This document shows positions 47,766-60,325 of a stretch of DNA of 64,000 nt, in pieces. A program made the translations under genes and the position numbers. This stretch comes from Channa striata (lineage: Eukaryota; Chordata; Actinopteri; Anabantiformes; Channidae). The notes under the pieces are model-generated. The model was not told the origin of the DNA and made no database searches. It saw only the letters and a list, made by a program, of their open reading frames with translations. Every line of letters begins with the position of its first letter. The first letter of the stretch is position 1. The stretch spans positions 23,303,023 to 23,367,022 of the forward strand of contig CM065180.1 in the NCBI GenBank assembly GCA_033026295.1. The letters are read 5' to 3'.

Positions 47766-48059
47766 GTGAGTCAGTCCCAGTGTTTTGCTTGAATCTCTGG
47801 GTCTTTCTCAAACGTGTGACTTTATTTGCATTGTGTGTTACAGGCTCAGGAGCAGCTCTGCTCTATGCTTTGCTTCTTACATTGAGCCTAAATCCCAGCT
47901 GCAGGCATCTGGAATCGAGGCGGAAGGTTGGACCCCGCTACTTCACCGAGCAGACGCAAAGACAGACCGGACAGGACTGAGGTCCCTCAAAAAACCAGGG
48001 AGGAGGGAGAGAGGTTCCGACTGTGCTCGGAGAAGCACTTCCCACCCGCTCCCCACTTA

Positions 48060-49000
48060 CTGATACCTCATTAGCAGTCTTAGCTGGCGTCTCGGAGAGA
48101 GTCAGAGGGAGGTCAGGAGAGCTCCAGAGACCCAGACTGACAGAGAGGCTCTCATTGAGCTTAACAGCATGAAAGTGCAGAGACATGAAAAGACTCCGAG
48201 GGTTCGTGAGGAGATGCTTTCATACCCTACTTAATCAAAAAACCAATTCATACGCCGTTTGAAAACGAGAAGCCAAAGTTGTGGCACAATCGCCAGGTCT
48301 TACGCTCATGATATGTGTTTTTTAACGGGAAATGTTGGTGTTTTATTTGCTTTGGCAGGAGAGAAGAGTTGAAGGGTTCAGTAAATAAAACCTTCAGTGA
48401 GGACTGAGGAACGAGGAAACGCGCATGTTTATTTTTGTCGCTTCATCCATCCTCCAGTTTATTGAACTTGCTTCATGTTGAGGTAGTTGCTCTGCTTCTC
48501 CTGCAGGAGGCACATGAGTTTTACTGTGCAGCTGGAAATGCCTTCACTCTGGCAGGAGAGGGTGACAGAGGACGGGTCGGCGTGGTTCGTCACTGCTGGA
48601 TATCTGACCACAGCTCAGCATCACACACACTCTGTGCATTCCAGAGTCAGCTATGAATATAGAAAATGGTTCTGTGGCCAGAACGCCCGCTGTGTGGACT
48701 TTTCCACTTGTCTCCACCGGATTATTCGAGCTTTGGGTGCAGAGTGTCTGCTGCTAAAACCTGAGCTTTTCATGAATAGTTCCAGTCCCAAAGATGCTCT
48801 GCAGGATCACGACATGTCACAGATGTCCACATCTTTGAAACGAGCTTCACAAGTTTGTGAGACACACAGCAACATTCAGTCTGGTTGTCCAGCATGTTGC
48901 CCCGGACAAGGACTGTCCATGTCATGTCCACACTTCCAACCTCTCTGGGCACTTTAAGGTGCACACAGACTGTTCAGATGACTTGTTTGTTCAGTTCAGC
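48060..49000. other. Intergenic stretch with an unrecognised 156-codon frame
   Basis: The open frame at 48487-48957 (+) has no recognisable domain, signal peptide or splice context. No other feature was seen here. Confidence 0.4.
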
Positions 49001-49004
49001 TCCG

Positions 49005-49260
49005 TTCAGAGACAAAAAGTGGCCACAAACAGACACGTATCAGCCATAAATAGACAAAAACAAATGGCCACAAACTGACCACAAGCATTTGCAAAATGAT
49101 CAAAACTATCTCACTGAGACCAGAAACAAGCAGAAAACGACTAGAATGACGTGATGGACCTCTTTCGTGGTGGCTTTGGGCCTCTTTCAGTCTGGGAGGT
49201 CCTAACGATTGTCTGTCTGGGCCCAGGGGCTGTTTGTCTCATAATATGTCCATGTTGACT
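49005..49260 (+). repeat. Terminal part of the same fish minisatellite-type repeat
   Basis: GGCCACAAACAGACACG-like units lead into GTGGCTTTGGGCCTCTTTCA at 49171-49190 and then GGGCCCAGGGGCTGTTTGTC at 49220 on. This combination usually ends the ACAAAGAGACACAAA repeat in teleosts. Confidence 0.55.
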
Positions 49261-49856
49261 CGCCTTCGCCGGTGACTTCGGGTGACTCCTTCACTATTTT
49301 CTGTTGCATGACCTTTTACATGCCTTTTGTACATCTTTTCATGCTGAGACTTTGTTACTGTAGATGGACATATTGAGGCTCCCACGATTCGACACGGGCC
49401 TCTACACCAGAGTTTAAGTCGTGTAAAGTTACAAAGTAAATGTAGCCGAGTGTTTTTTTAAGTACAATTTTGAGGGACTTTTCTTGAGCGTTTCGAAGAC
49501 ATACAACATGAGAGTTGTGAACATTAAGAGTAATTCTGGCGTTTAACTAAGTAACATTCTACACTGCGGTACTGTTACATTCACTTTTTAAGCTACTTAA
49601 AATAACTGTACCCGTCTCCACAGCCTCCTTCCTTTTTCTTTGCTCTCATATTTGTCCTATCTCTCAAACAAGACGATTACAGAGACATACATCTGTCATC
49701 ACACATCCTGCCTTGTTCCTTCACAGATTTCTTTCTCCCAAAGCGCACTGCCCTAAAATGAAAATGCTCTTGGCTGCTGTGTGTCCCCAGTGAGTTACAG
49801 GCGATGTGTTGGTTCACTGCGTGGCCGCTGTGTTTGTGGCGACATGCTTGTGGCCC

Positions 49857-50268
49857 AGTGACGTGCGGTGAGGTTCATGGCTGGCGAGGCACAATCAGAT
49901 TTACAAACGCAAGAACCCTACAGAGGAGCTTATTCACCGTTTGGAGGAATCACTAGGATCACGAGCGGCCCCTGGAAATTTAATTCGTTAACCGAGTCAT
50001 TGCACAATCCACAGTGAGGCTCATCTGGCTGCTGCCTCACCGCACGCAGCTTCTCAGTCTTTAAACAGCAAATGTTAAAATTCAGCCATTTCGAATAAAA
50101 AATAATCTAAAACTGGTGAAGTTAGATTTTTAAAAAAAATATTGTCCAAATCAATGATTAAATATAATAATTTCATTAAAATTTTCATTTTACTTTTTTT
50201 CTTTCCATGATGACAGGTGAGGCACAGCCTCAAGACGCCACGCGAATACGTGACGTGCATGTTACCAT
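49857..50268 (+). repeat. Fish interspersed repeat, probably a nonautonomous DNA element
   Basis: CAGTGACGTGCGGTGAGGTT (49857 on), then CATGGCTGGCGAGGCAC, is a repeat start known from many fish. The right part (GTGAGGCACAGCCTC near 50217, and ACGTGACGTGC near 50249) echoes it. No coding capacity is present. Confidence 0.4.
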
Positions 50269-50454
50269 CCGGTCAGAAGGAGAGCAGCGTGAAGACAACA
50301 GGAGAAAAACTAGAATAAAGCAGGCCCTCAAATAAGGTGAAATTTGCGGCACGTTTTTTCGTTTGGTGGTGTCTCGTCTTTTTGCACCGAGTTTCTTATT
50401 GTTGCACCTGTCTTTTCAAGTTCAAAATACAGTTTAAGCTTTCAGGACCACTGT

Positions 50455-50580
50455 ACAAAGGACAGGAAGAGCTGTGTGTCATCTGCATAGTGACAATAGG
50501 GAACCCAGGGATGTGATATAGAAGTAGAAAAGAGGAGGATCAAGAACGAAGCCCTGTGGCACACCAGTGGAAAGAGGCTG
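50455..50580 (-). mobile_element. L2-type LINE reverse-transcriptase fragment
   Basis: Read on the minus strand, GVPQGFVLDP and YADDTQLFLSF appear in two adjacent frames. These are the reverse-transcriptase finger/palm motifs of L2-like LINEs, including the catalytic YADD. The fragment is frameshifted and truncated. Confidence 0.6.
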
Positions 50581-53274
50581 TAAGTATTTGTACACTGACT
50601 CTTTTACACAAATACATTCATACTGTCTTCAGCCACATGCAGTACTTTTGCAAAACTTAAACATTTAAAAATAGTGAAATAAAAATATTTTTTGTTTAAT
50701 TAAGGTTTGTCTTATCTGGTTGTAGGACTTGTGATCCTGTTTTAGGTCACATTTATACAGAAAACTCCAAAGGCTCACAAACTTTCAAGCACTGCTGTAT
50801 ACAGCACATGTTTACTGTATGGACTTTTTCTGTTGTCCACAGTCAGCTCGAAGTCCAGCAGTGAAGTTTAAGTTTAGAATCCCAAAAATAGCAAATGCAC
50901 AGTCCAAGATTCTGGACTTTGGCTTTGTATAATTAGCAGGAATGCATGGCCAAGAGGACAAGATGCAGAACAACATTTTTGAGGGATGAGGGGACAGGGA
51001 GTGAAAAATGATAAGACGATGTTAATTTAAGATAATGGAGGGGAGTGGAATGAGAGGTTTTGATAACCAGACCGGATTAACACAAGAACAGAAGCAGGAT
51101 AACAGACTGTGTTTGTAGATGAGCAGATTGTTGAGGTCAGTGCGTCTGCGGTTCATCCTCCTCGGGCTGCACACGGCAAAGGTTTTCCCGTACTGTTCGT
51201 TCACATCTTTGAACTCCGTGGCCTTTAATAAACAGTTCGGCTGTGCCTGCAGATGCCTGTTTGTGTTTAGTCAGTGCTATCTGATGCGGCGAGTGAATGT
51301 GCGTGAGACGGATTCTGACAGCGGTGGGTGGTTTCTGGTCACCTGCAGGCTGATTTGTGAGTGTTGGCTCCTCAGAAAAGCTGCGGGACACCAGAGTAAA
51401 TAGCACATAAAATAGAGAGGCTGGATGGAGGTCATATGAGAAATAGTAGCAGACTATAGCGAGCTGCAAAGCAACCGAAACACACATGTTTGCTCTGCTG
51501 AACACACAAACATGCAGCACGGCCTCCAGAACCGACCTCAATTGTTAACACACTGAAGACATACTTATGTAAATGATGTGGTCCTTTTTAAAATGCTTCT
51601 CTGTACAAAAACCAAATCCCCTTTGTTGCAGGATGAAATCAAGACTTTGAAACAAATGCAGACATTTCCAGAACGGTTCATGTGTGTTATCTCGTGTGGG
51701 CTGCAGAAGAATGTAGAGAAATTATGCAAGACTCAACCTGGTGCTCTGCTCTCGAACTGAGGCAAACTATTTTGTAATTGAAATTTAATGAGATTTCTCT
51801 GTAATAACAGGTTTGTCAGCTTCGTGAAGACGAGTTGTGAAGGAAACAAGAGTTTTGTTTGGAACAGTAATTCTGAGGAAGTTTATTCTAAATTCAAATA
51901 TTATGAGTCATTTGTGGATTGAGATCTAAAGTCTAAACATTGATTAAGCCACAGGAATAATTTTCCACAAACATGTGTTTAGCTAAAGTGCTTTACTATC
52001 AGAAGCTTGTTCACATGTTAAGGCTGATCAGCAGAACCAATGAAGCCTGGGGAGGAAGCTCACAGACGCACTTTTAGGTTTTTTATTAGGTTGTAATATT
52101 TTTGTCATGTGAGAAGTTTTGAAGAATTGGTCAATTTCTACAAATGTTTAATGTGAACCTCGTCCTGTAATCTGATCGCAGCAAGTGACCAGTGTCTGCC
52201 TTCATTATCTGTGGAGGTGAACGGCACACTGAGGGTTAATGTACCACCGCCTCCAGGTCTTACTGTTTTAACTTGGTAGGACCGTTTGGTCTGAAATCAC
52301 CTTGACGATGGCGGACACCTTGGTGGGTAGTAGCTGGTATCAGCTGGAAGTTGTGGATCTCAGCTGAACACAGTCAGGAGAAGGTCAAAATGACAAGACC
52401 CTGACTTTAGGAAAAAGTTGACAACTTGCAGCCAAGTCCTTGAGGTTTATCCCCCAAAGATGTTATTTCTGCCTAACCTCCCATACGGATCGGTGAATTG
52501 TTGGTGCATTGTGGGGTCACGGAGTTTGGATAGAGCAGCTGCTGTTCCTCACAATGAAGCCAAAAGAAAGCGAGTTTCTTCTTTGCTTTTGGCTCTAATC
52601 ACTCAAATATGCAGCATATAAACAGTGATTTGGTTACGTTACCATCAGGGTGGAGTTAGGCACTGAACAAAAAAGTTGTGATCTGAACTAAAAGTCAGTA
52701 ACTCACATCATGTGACCCATCAAGTAAGTGCTGATCCACCAACCCAGCCTGGCTTCTGACAAACTTTGGAGGCTCTAAGTTGGACCTCGCCAAGAAACCG
52801 TAACATCAGCCTCATACAACAAGAAATTTATGTTTTCACAAACTTTGTTTTTCCATATGTTTGATAAAACCACTGTATATATAGCATGATAACTGGTGAG
52901 CTGTAGAGGTTCTGGTAGGTGGATTCTGTTACCTTTGGACAGAATATATTTGCTTAAACTAAGCTTACACAGTGTTTGAGTAATAAGAGTGTGGATTCTG
53001 CAGTGGCCATCTTCAGAGGTTGAGTCCTGTAGGCAAGGCACTACAGTAGTTAAGGTACAATTTGAGCAGTGGCTGCACGAGGAGCTGGACAGCATATTCA
53101 GAAAGATACAATGTGATGTTTTAGGGGGAAAATCTGCTGCCTAGGACGTGGAAGAGATCTGGTCTGTGAATCTAAATTGGCCTGCAGTGATGACCCCCAG
53201 ATGTCTGGCAGACTTGTGGAAACAATCACTGATAATCCTGGTAGGTGGAAGGTCTGGCTGGAAACTACAGAACT

Positions 53275-53541
53275 TCAGAACTTCGTCTTCCTCTCACAGA
53301 TGTTAGAAATATGAGGCAGAAATGTTTGATGAGACAGTGGAGCTCTCGGGTGGAAAGACTTGAAGAGCTGTGCATCATAGCAAGGATACGAAAAGCCACG
53401 TGAGTGGATTATAGAGTCCACGGATGTGGTGTAGCAGGAGAAGAGAAGAGGATCAAAAACGGAGCCCTGTGGCACACCTGGATACATGCCTCTGCCAAGG
53501 CACCTTAAAGGTTGGCTCAGATAAGCAGGTAACTGTACCAA
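53275..53541 (-). mobile_element. L2-type LINE reverse-transcriptase fragment (second copy)
   Basis: The minus-strand frame reads GVPQGSVFDPLLFSCYTTS, then GFSYPCYDAQLF. The first part is the conserved reverse-transcriptase motif, but the catalytic YADD has decayed to CYDA. This is a dead, 5'-truncated element covering the same domain as the copy at 50.5 kb. Confidence 0.7.
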
Positions 53542-53798
53542 AGGTTCTTGTTACCGTTGTTTTATTTGAGCCTTGTTTAATGAAGCAGGTTTATTCTTGA
53601 AAATACTGTAGCTGCTCTCAACACCTTGAAAACTCTGCAACTCGGAGTTTAAAAGCTTTGTTTTATTCCTCAGACATCGATTTTTTATTCCTCAGCTTTG
53701 ATTTTCCACAAGGCGACAGAGTTCACGTCAATGCTGCTTAAAAATTTTTACTGATGATGTTTTTGTTGTCCATATTTCTGCCCGCTTGTAGAAAAATA

Positions 53799-54420
53799 TA
53801 CATTCACTGACCACTTTATTAGGTACACCTGTACATTCTAATACAATCCGATACAGCAGCTCTGCCATGAATTGGGATTTTACAATGTTCTAATTTGTCA
53901 CTTTTTAAGTTGGAACTCTCACAAAAGTTAAGCTAAATAGCTGCTGGCTGTATGATCATATTAGCGCACGCACTAAAGTCCAATGTCCGGCAGCAATAAG
54001 AAGAGAATAAACTATTCTCTTCTTATTATATTCTTATTATATTCTTATTAAGATATCTTATTATTTTATTAATAACCATTATTATTGTGTCGTAGCTGTT
54101 GACTTCTTTGCTTGTGGCTTTGAAAAATATTATGTTCCATCACTGCTGAAGTACTAGGTCATTTTAATTCAAATGCTACGTTTTTCCTCATATTTGTACG
54201 TCACTATTTGTATGTCATATTTAACATACAAATAGTTTAACAAACTATTTGTATGTTAAAGTGTTATAAGAAGAGATGGTTCTAATGTTTTGGCCACCAT
54301 GTTTGAAATGAATGGTGTGGCCAAAACATTAGAAGCACCTCCTCTTGTATACCGTCCAGTATTAGTCCACGCACATTCCAGAATGTACAGGTGTACCTAA
54401 TAAAGAGGCCAGTGAGTTGT
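53799..54420. mobile_element. MITE with 35-bp Tc1-type terminal inverted repeats
   Basis: The left end 53805-53839 and the inverted right end 54380-54414 match at 33 of 35 positions; the shared core is TTTATTAGGTACACCTGTAC. These ends belong to a common fish Tc1-like element. The interior of about 540 bp has no transposase frame. It is AT-rich and contains several palindromes (53995-54027, 54221-54259 and 54278-54333). Confidence 0.75.
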
Positions 54421-57400
54421 GTTGATGTTGGTGAGTCACGGTACTTTTTCACCAAAACCAGCCAAATAGAGGAAGAACTCCTCATCTGCTTTTTATTATG
54501 ATCGAATTTATCACTGAATGCCAAATCCCACAGATTTAGATTTCAAAGTCGATGAACTATCAGAGAGAAAACCAGACTTTTAGATGCATGTGCCCTTCAC
54601 GGTGCCACTGCTGTGCAGCGCCCATAAATCCACTTAGAAGTTTCGCTGACATTCATGTGGCAAAATTCACAGCTGCAGGACAACAGAGCCGCCAGAGGCT
54701 CATCGGAGGAGGACAGTCCTGAGTAATGTCTGTCCTTCCTCCTGCTCCAGTCTGGCCCGGATGCGCCTCCATCCCACGGTCTGACAGAGCCAGGGAATGA
54801 GCTTACATCACATGATGTTTTCACCGACTTCATCTGACTCACCCACTTCTCAATACCGTCCACTGTTTTCCAACACAGTGCAGAAGTGAAGCATGTCAGT
54901 GACCCTTAAGAAAACAGGGCCGGAAAAAAATATCCATCTTTGCCGGTTAGGACTCGACCTTTTGGGGGAGGTGTTGCTGGATTCTTGTTTGTCTGCATGT
55001 TGCCCACAGAGCCACAGAGCAGCCTGAGGTAAAACCACTGATGGTGGGACCAGCCTCAGCCCAGACAGGTTACGAGGTGTGTTTTTCAGACACCGTTGGG
55101 TTTTTCTGCACATTTGTGGTCAAGCCCTTATTAGGAAGCTCCTTCCCTATTTCCTCTTGCTTCTGATTTTAAACTGTTTTCTCTCTCCGGATGCTCGTTC
55201 TTTCCTCCATCTGTTCACACCCTCCACTTCTTCCTCCCCACATGTTCACTGACAAACTGCACCACCTGAATCCAGTCCAGGATTTTCCCCCAGCTCCAAG
55301 GTCCCACTGCTTTTCTCTCCCCCTCCTACCTGCTTTACTTCAAGTCCCATTCACTGGCAGCTATCGCCAATTCCAACCAGATGTACTGTACCGGTGCAGC
55401 GTGTTAGTTACGACCTTCAGGCTCGGCCCCTCCTCACTGACTCGCATCCTGTTTTTCACCGCTCTCTGCTTTTCATTTATCGCGTATGCAGTCCTCTGGC
55501 ACAGGTCGATGCTTGTACAAACACGATGCGGGCTCTTTCAACGCATGTTCAGTGTTATGAAGAGAAAGTGTGTTTGTGGGAACTATAAGTTTTCACTTAG
55601 TGGAGGTAAAAACAAGGATGCAAGGTGCAGAGAGAGGGCGTCAATAAGGCGCAACTTTTCTTTTTCCGTGAATTCAGCCACAAATCTCCTTTAAAATCTA
55701 AAAAATAGTCCTTCCAGTTTTCGATCCCGCTGTGAGCCCTGCATGTCGAAACCAGAGCCTTTAGAATGTGTTTAGTCTAGTGAAGAGCCTAATAGGACGA
55801 CAGCATCCCCTGAGCCAAAAACAACCCCTGTCCTCCTCCGCTATCGCTCGATGGGGTTTATCTCCATCTCTAGTGTTTATCCGTCTGTCTGTCTGCTCTC
55901 TGCTTCCTGGCAAACGCCTGTTCTCCTATTCTGGTTTGTTTGCTGATGGCGAAGGGTTTTGCTCTGAGGCGGCTCATTCACAGAGCCCGAGCGGACAAGG
56001 ACGTGCTGTTACGTAACCCGCACATATGCACAGAGGCGCGTTGTTCCCACTCTAATGGGACGGTGAAGTGCAGCTTGTGCAGGACAGGTGAACTTTGTGT
56101 CCGTGGGGTGTTTCCTCAACAAATGTCACTGAACATTTCAAACCCGTCTCCAGAAAAGTTGGGACACTCTGCAACATGTAAACCAGGCATCTTGCCGTCG
56201 TGTGTTTGTACTCGTAAACTCCTCCGCCCCTGATACCACATTAACCTGTGCAGGTAGGTGGAGGTGGACAAACGTCTGTGGTTAGACACTACGGGATACA
56301 TTATAAAAACCTATATATTTCCGACTGACCTCCCCGACCTCCATATTCCATCTCGTCCACGCTTCTCCGTCCAGGATCTGTGCATTGTTTGTCTTTTTTC
56401 CTTTTGCTTTTGTTCTTCTCAGCAAAAGTTCCTGTTCACTGAGGATGTTTCACAGTCGCCGCCACATTTGTTTCGGCAGAAAAAGGCGATAGAGTCCTGA
56501 TTCCGCTGGATTGATGAGGATTTTACTGTGAACTAATAACAACAGTAACAGTACTTGGTATTACCCTAAATTACTGGTATTACTTGTACTTACACTCAGT
56601 CTGGGAAAAAGTGCCATAAACATGTTGCAGTGATTTACAAATTTGTAAGTCGTACAAAATCAGCACATCGATTGTCCGAATGTTTCAGAACCGTTGCAGA
56701 ACTGTTTTGCATCACATCCTACTTTAACGAATTTTAACTGCATTTTTTCCCCGTTTTTGATTTCAGCTGCTCGTCATAATGAAGCAAATGTTTTCGGTGG
56801 GTGACACGTCTGAACTGGAGGCGGATGTGTAAGTTACCCGAGGGCATTAATGCGCCCGCAGCATCACGCCTAACAATCCAACGAAGACGTGTCAAACCAC
56901 AGGACAGTTTTTCACCTCACCTCAGTCCAAGTTAAGCAGACTCAGAGAAGGAGGAACGGTTTTATGGATCTTATTTATATATGGTTGTTTCTTTCTGTGC
57001 TGGGTTTACTTCCCAGACGTTTGAACCCATTCATGACACAGACCTGTTGCAGTAAAGTTTTTATTGCTCCTGTCACAGTTTTTATGAAATCTGAGAAAAG
57101 GGCAAATCTTTTCCAAAAAAGTAAAATATTTGATTTGCTATCAAATATAAATTTTAAATGATTTTCATTAGAATTTTCTTGTAGCATTTCCAACAATTAT
57201 CGCACTTTTGCAGAAATGGGGTTTGTATTAAAAACTGGTTGTCTTCAAGTCTTCATACTTGGTTATCATAACAAGGTTTTTACTTTACCTATTCAAAATA
57301 AGTTTCAGTCCAATTCAATAAGAAAACTGTTAAGTGTTTTCATTTCACGTAAATATTTCCCAGCTCTGTTTCTGTTGCAGCCACTGTTTCCAAACGTAAG

Positions 57401-58080
57401 TATGAATCAGTCGGCAGAAAGTTTGCAGGGTTTAAAGCTGAATTTACTGCTAATGTTTGTTTGCAATAAACATCGTTAAATGTATGAAAGACACTGATGA
57501 ATCCAAACAGTGTTGCCTCAGTTTTGGAATTTAATCAATGTTTTTTGCATTTCTTTTTATTGCTTAACAATTTAAAAATACCAGACTTTTCAAAAACATC
57601 ATTTTCTGAAGGTGGTGATTCACATTTGCCTCCAGTTTCTCCTATTTTTGCCTCCGGTGAGTCGTGGCTGAAACAACGTGTAATGCTACAGTATTTACCG
57701 CTCGTCGTTTAGCGGCGTTGCATCGTGTCCGTGTTTTCTGCTCTCAGACACGTGCAGGGGCCACAACGCCCAACGTGTCTGACACTGTCTTGGTGCTGCC
57801 GCGCCGACAAACCACAGTGAATATCATCATGTACCTGCTATGGAGCAGGTTCCACGTCCCCGTGCCAGCTTCACCTCCCACTCTTCACCCCCGTCTTGTT
57901 TTTCACCGCAGCTCTGTGGGGTTTTTTGGTTGCTGTTTGTTAGTTTTGGGTGAGGGGGTGGGAGCTAATACGCCGCTCTGATTAAGTGATGGAAAAGAAG
58001 GCTGATAGAAGGAGAAGGGAGGAGAGAGGGCGATGGCTAAGGGGATGTAAGGGGAGGGAGTCAGTGGGTAGAAGAGGTGA
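54421..58080. other. Intergenic region upstream of mgp
   Basis: No protein gene was recognised. AGAAAAGTTGGGACACTCTG (56152 on) followed by CAACATGTAA resembles a fish DNA-transposon end, and similar sequence recurs near 56600-56660. Unrecognised open frames of up to 167 codons (55191-55694) lack domains or splice context. Confidence 0.45.
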
Positions 58081-58081
58081 G

Positions 58082-58170
58082 TATAAAAGTGTCGCTGTGA
58101 GGAATTAGGTTATATTCCGTGGGAGAACATACACACAGAGGCTTCGTTTCCAGACTTCTCCTCCGTCACG
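58082..58170 (+). promoter_or_regulatory. mgp: mgp TATA box and noncoding first exon
   Basis: TATAAAAG at 58082-58089 predicts a start near 58112. The leader then runs to CACG/GTGAGT at 58170. It would join the acceptor at 59007, 27 nt before the mgp start codon. Confidence 0.55.
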
Positions 58171-58699
58171 GTGAGTACTTGAAAGCAGCTACTTCAGAGC
58201 AACGGCAGGTGAAAGTGAAAGTGCAAGTTTAGTTTCCAGCATTTAACCAAACTTTGCAAAACTGCTGGTGTTGCTTCGTCGAGATGCATCAGTGGCTCTT
58301 AGTGCTGAAATGTTTCATCTCCGTGCTGCAGTGGATGTACAGCCAGTGTGAGGTGGGAACGTTCCGCCTGCAGGAAAGGAAGCTCTGAACCCACTGGGAC
58401 CCCGTCAAAGAGCCAGACAGACATAAAACTCTGCAGACGCTGCTGTCAGCACCTCACACACACACACACAGTCTGGGTGTCCTTGCAAGTCTTTGAAAGC
58501 TGCTTTTTAAACTTTGCTGTGAATCTGGGTTCAACTGAGGCCAACAAATACGCCTGAAGGGCTGATGTGGGGGGGGGGGGGGGGTATGTATAATGAAAAG
58601 CTGCTATTGATGATGAAAAAGCTGCTGCACGTTGAAATTTGGATTCTCATCCAAGTCCCACAAACACAGGTTGCGGATGAAAGCTTTTCTGCAGTTCCC

Positions 58700-58703
<4 letters not shown>

Positions 58704-58735
<32 letters not shown>
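58704..58735. repeat. (GT)n microsatellite in mgp intron 1
   Basis: A pure GT run between the noncoding first exon and the signal-peptide exon of mgp. A G homopolymer lies about 120 bp upstream (58570-58583). Confidence 0.95.
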
Positions 58736-58737
<2 letters not shown>

Positions 58738-59034
58738 GAAACATCTGGCTTCTTCTGTTTGCACAAGTGTTGCACACCTCACACGTCTCCCTGCCTGAAG
58801 TTGGACTGGACCTGCATCAGTGAGCTCCTCGGCCCTTGTTTGCTTGTGTATGTGGGCGTCCCAACACTTATGTAACTTAGCGTTTGCTCCATACACAGAC
58901 GTACACACGGCGGTTTACAGGGCTGCTGCTGGACGGCACGCTCAAACCACCGGCGCTTTCTGCTGTGCTTGACCTGATTGACTGAACTCCTCTCTCCTCT
59001 GTTCCAGGACACAGGCAGACACACGAGCGGCAGG

Positions 59035-59095
59035 ATGAGGAGCCTTCTTCGCTTGGCGGCGCTCTGCGCCGTGCTCTCTCTCTGCGTCTGCTACG
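59035..59095 (+). CDS. mgp: mgp coding exon 1: signal peptide
   Basis: The exon starts after GTTCCAG (59007); the ATG is at 59035-59037. It ends TAC G before GTACAA. Confidence 0.93.
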
Positions 59096-60325
59096 GTACA
59101 AACCCTCCCCGACAGCCTCGCCTCGCTCTCACCCTGCAGCCCTTATCTTTTTATAGCCTGTGACATGTGCCACGTGATTAACCCGGTTCCATGTTTTTCC
59201 CTCAGACTCTCACGAAAGCTCAGAATCCGCTGAAGGTGATTTAACGTTGTCTCTCAATCATGGGAAAACATGCATGCACTTCTAACAAATATCACACAGC
59301 CTGCTTGTCAATTCAATCCTCATTTCACCCGTCACTAACCCCCCCGACCCCCCCGACCTTTAATTCCACCTGGACCACGTCAGTTGCATGATACACATGT
59401 ACACATCTTTGTCCAGTAACGTTTTGTGCTTCCAGATTTGTTTGTGTCTCGTCACCGAGCCAACTCCTTCATCCCATCCAGAGGGAGCCCCCTCCACTTT
59501 CCCAGCGTGATGAGGTACAACCCCACCGCCCTGCTTTACGCCTGTGTAAAACGAAGCTTCCTGCAGGTTAAGGCAAAGACCTTGTCGATCAGCCCCATTC
59601 CTGCGTCACCAAGGAGGTTTTGGGCTGATTTGGGTTTTGAGTAATAATTCAGATCAGACAAGAACAGGGACGTCAGGCTCATTTTATCATTCCAAATACT
59701 TTTTTTAATTTGGTGTTTGCTTAACCTGCAGCGAGATTTTTCTTGTTTGAAATAGAAACTTTCGAAGGGTCTAATACAGACCCTGAAATTAATATCCCCT
59801 AACTTGCAGTAACCAGAGCAGCTGTCGCTGTACAAAGGAAGCCGCTGTAACCAGTGTGGCTCCATCAGCGCCTGTAGTTTCAGGCGGGGAGAATTCCTTC
59901 CCCGCCACCCGAATCCCAAACCTGTTCTGTTCGACCTCAGACTAGACCACGTGAATGTGCGTGCTGAAGTGGACTCCGTGTGAGGAAGATGTTTCCGTGT
60001 GTGAAACATCTGCGTGTGTTTAGATCATGCAGACGCAGCCTGAAGCTGAAGCTCAGAGGTTTGAAAAAATGCCACGACAAAATCAAAAACACGCTGCTGT
60101 TGCAAACCTGGTGGTGACTCTGTCCCCGAGCGTCACACCCTGTCCTCCCTCTCATCCAGAGCCACGAAGTCTCCGGTGGAGCGGCGCGCAGAGATCTGCG
60201 AGGACTTCTTTCCCTGCCGCTACTACGCCTACCGCCACGGCTATCAGCAGGCCTTCCAGAGATACTTTACCAGAGATGGTGCCCAGAATCAACCGCAGAG
60301 ACCAGCCAGGGCTCGCCGTTCCTAA
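59035..60325 (+). CDS. mgp: Matrix Gla protein, 111 aa (4 coding exons)
   Basis: MGP is a secreted vitamin-K-dependent protein that binds calcium mineral and restrains calcification of cartilage and vessels. The coding exons are 59035-59095, 59206-59235, 59436-59514 and 60160-60325, 112 codons with TAA at 60323-60325. Residues 1-19 or so are a signal peptide (MRSLLRLAALCAVLSLCVC). DSHESSESAED (21-31) carries S-x-E phosphorylation sites. ANSF (39-42) is the conserved ANxF site. The Gla domain has EICEDFFPC (68-76) with its disulfide pair C70/C76, then RYYAYRHGYQQAFQRYF, and the protein ends in a basic tail. All exon phases agree. A signal AATAAA lies at 60682-60687. The osteocalcin gene follows 2.7 kb downstream on the same strand. 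Confidence 0.93.
59206..59235 (+). CDS. mgp: mgp coding exon 2: phosphoserine segment (30 nt)
   Basis: This micro-exon lies between CCCTCAG and GTGATT and encodes DSHESSESAE. The short length and S-x-E repeats are typical of MGP. Confidence 0.92.
59436..59514 (+). CDS. mgp: mgp coding exon 3: ANSF segment
   Basis: The exon lies between CTTCCAG and GTACAA and encodes DLFVSRHRANSFIPSRG and the linker up to the Gla exon. Confidence 0.92.
60160..60325 (+). CDS. mgp: mgp coding exon 4: Gla domain and C-terminus
   Basis: The exon follows CATCCAG and contains AEICEDFFPCRYYAYRHGYQ and the basic C-terminus ending RARRS, stop TAA. Confidence 0.95.

Noticed and set aside
48487..48957. 156-codon frame, considered as an immunoglobulin V-like (CD300 type) remnant because of YRKWFCGQ
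   Set aside because: The paired cysteine and strand pattern are missing, and the expected neighbour context does not hold once the receptor is placed nearer GPRC5A/D.
55191..55694. 167-codon frame upstream of mgp
   Set aside because: No recognisable domain, no codon pattern of a gene and no splice or promoter context.
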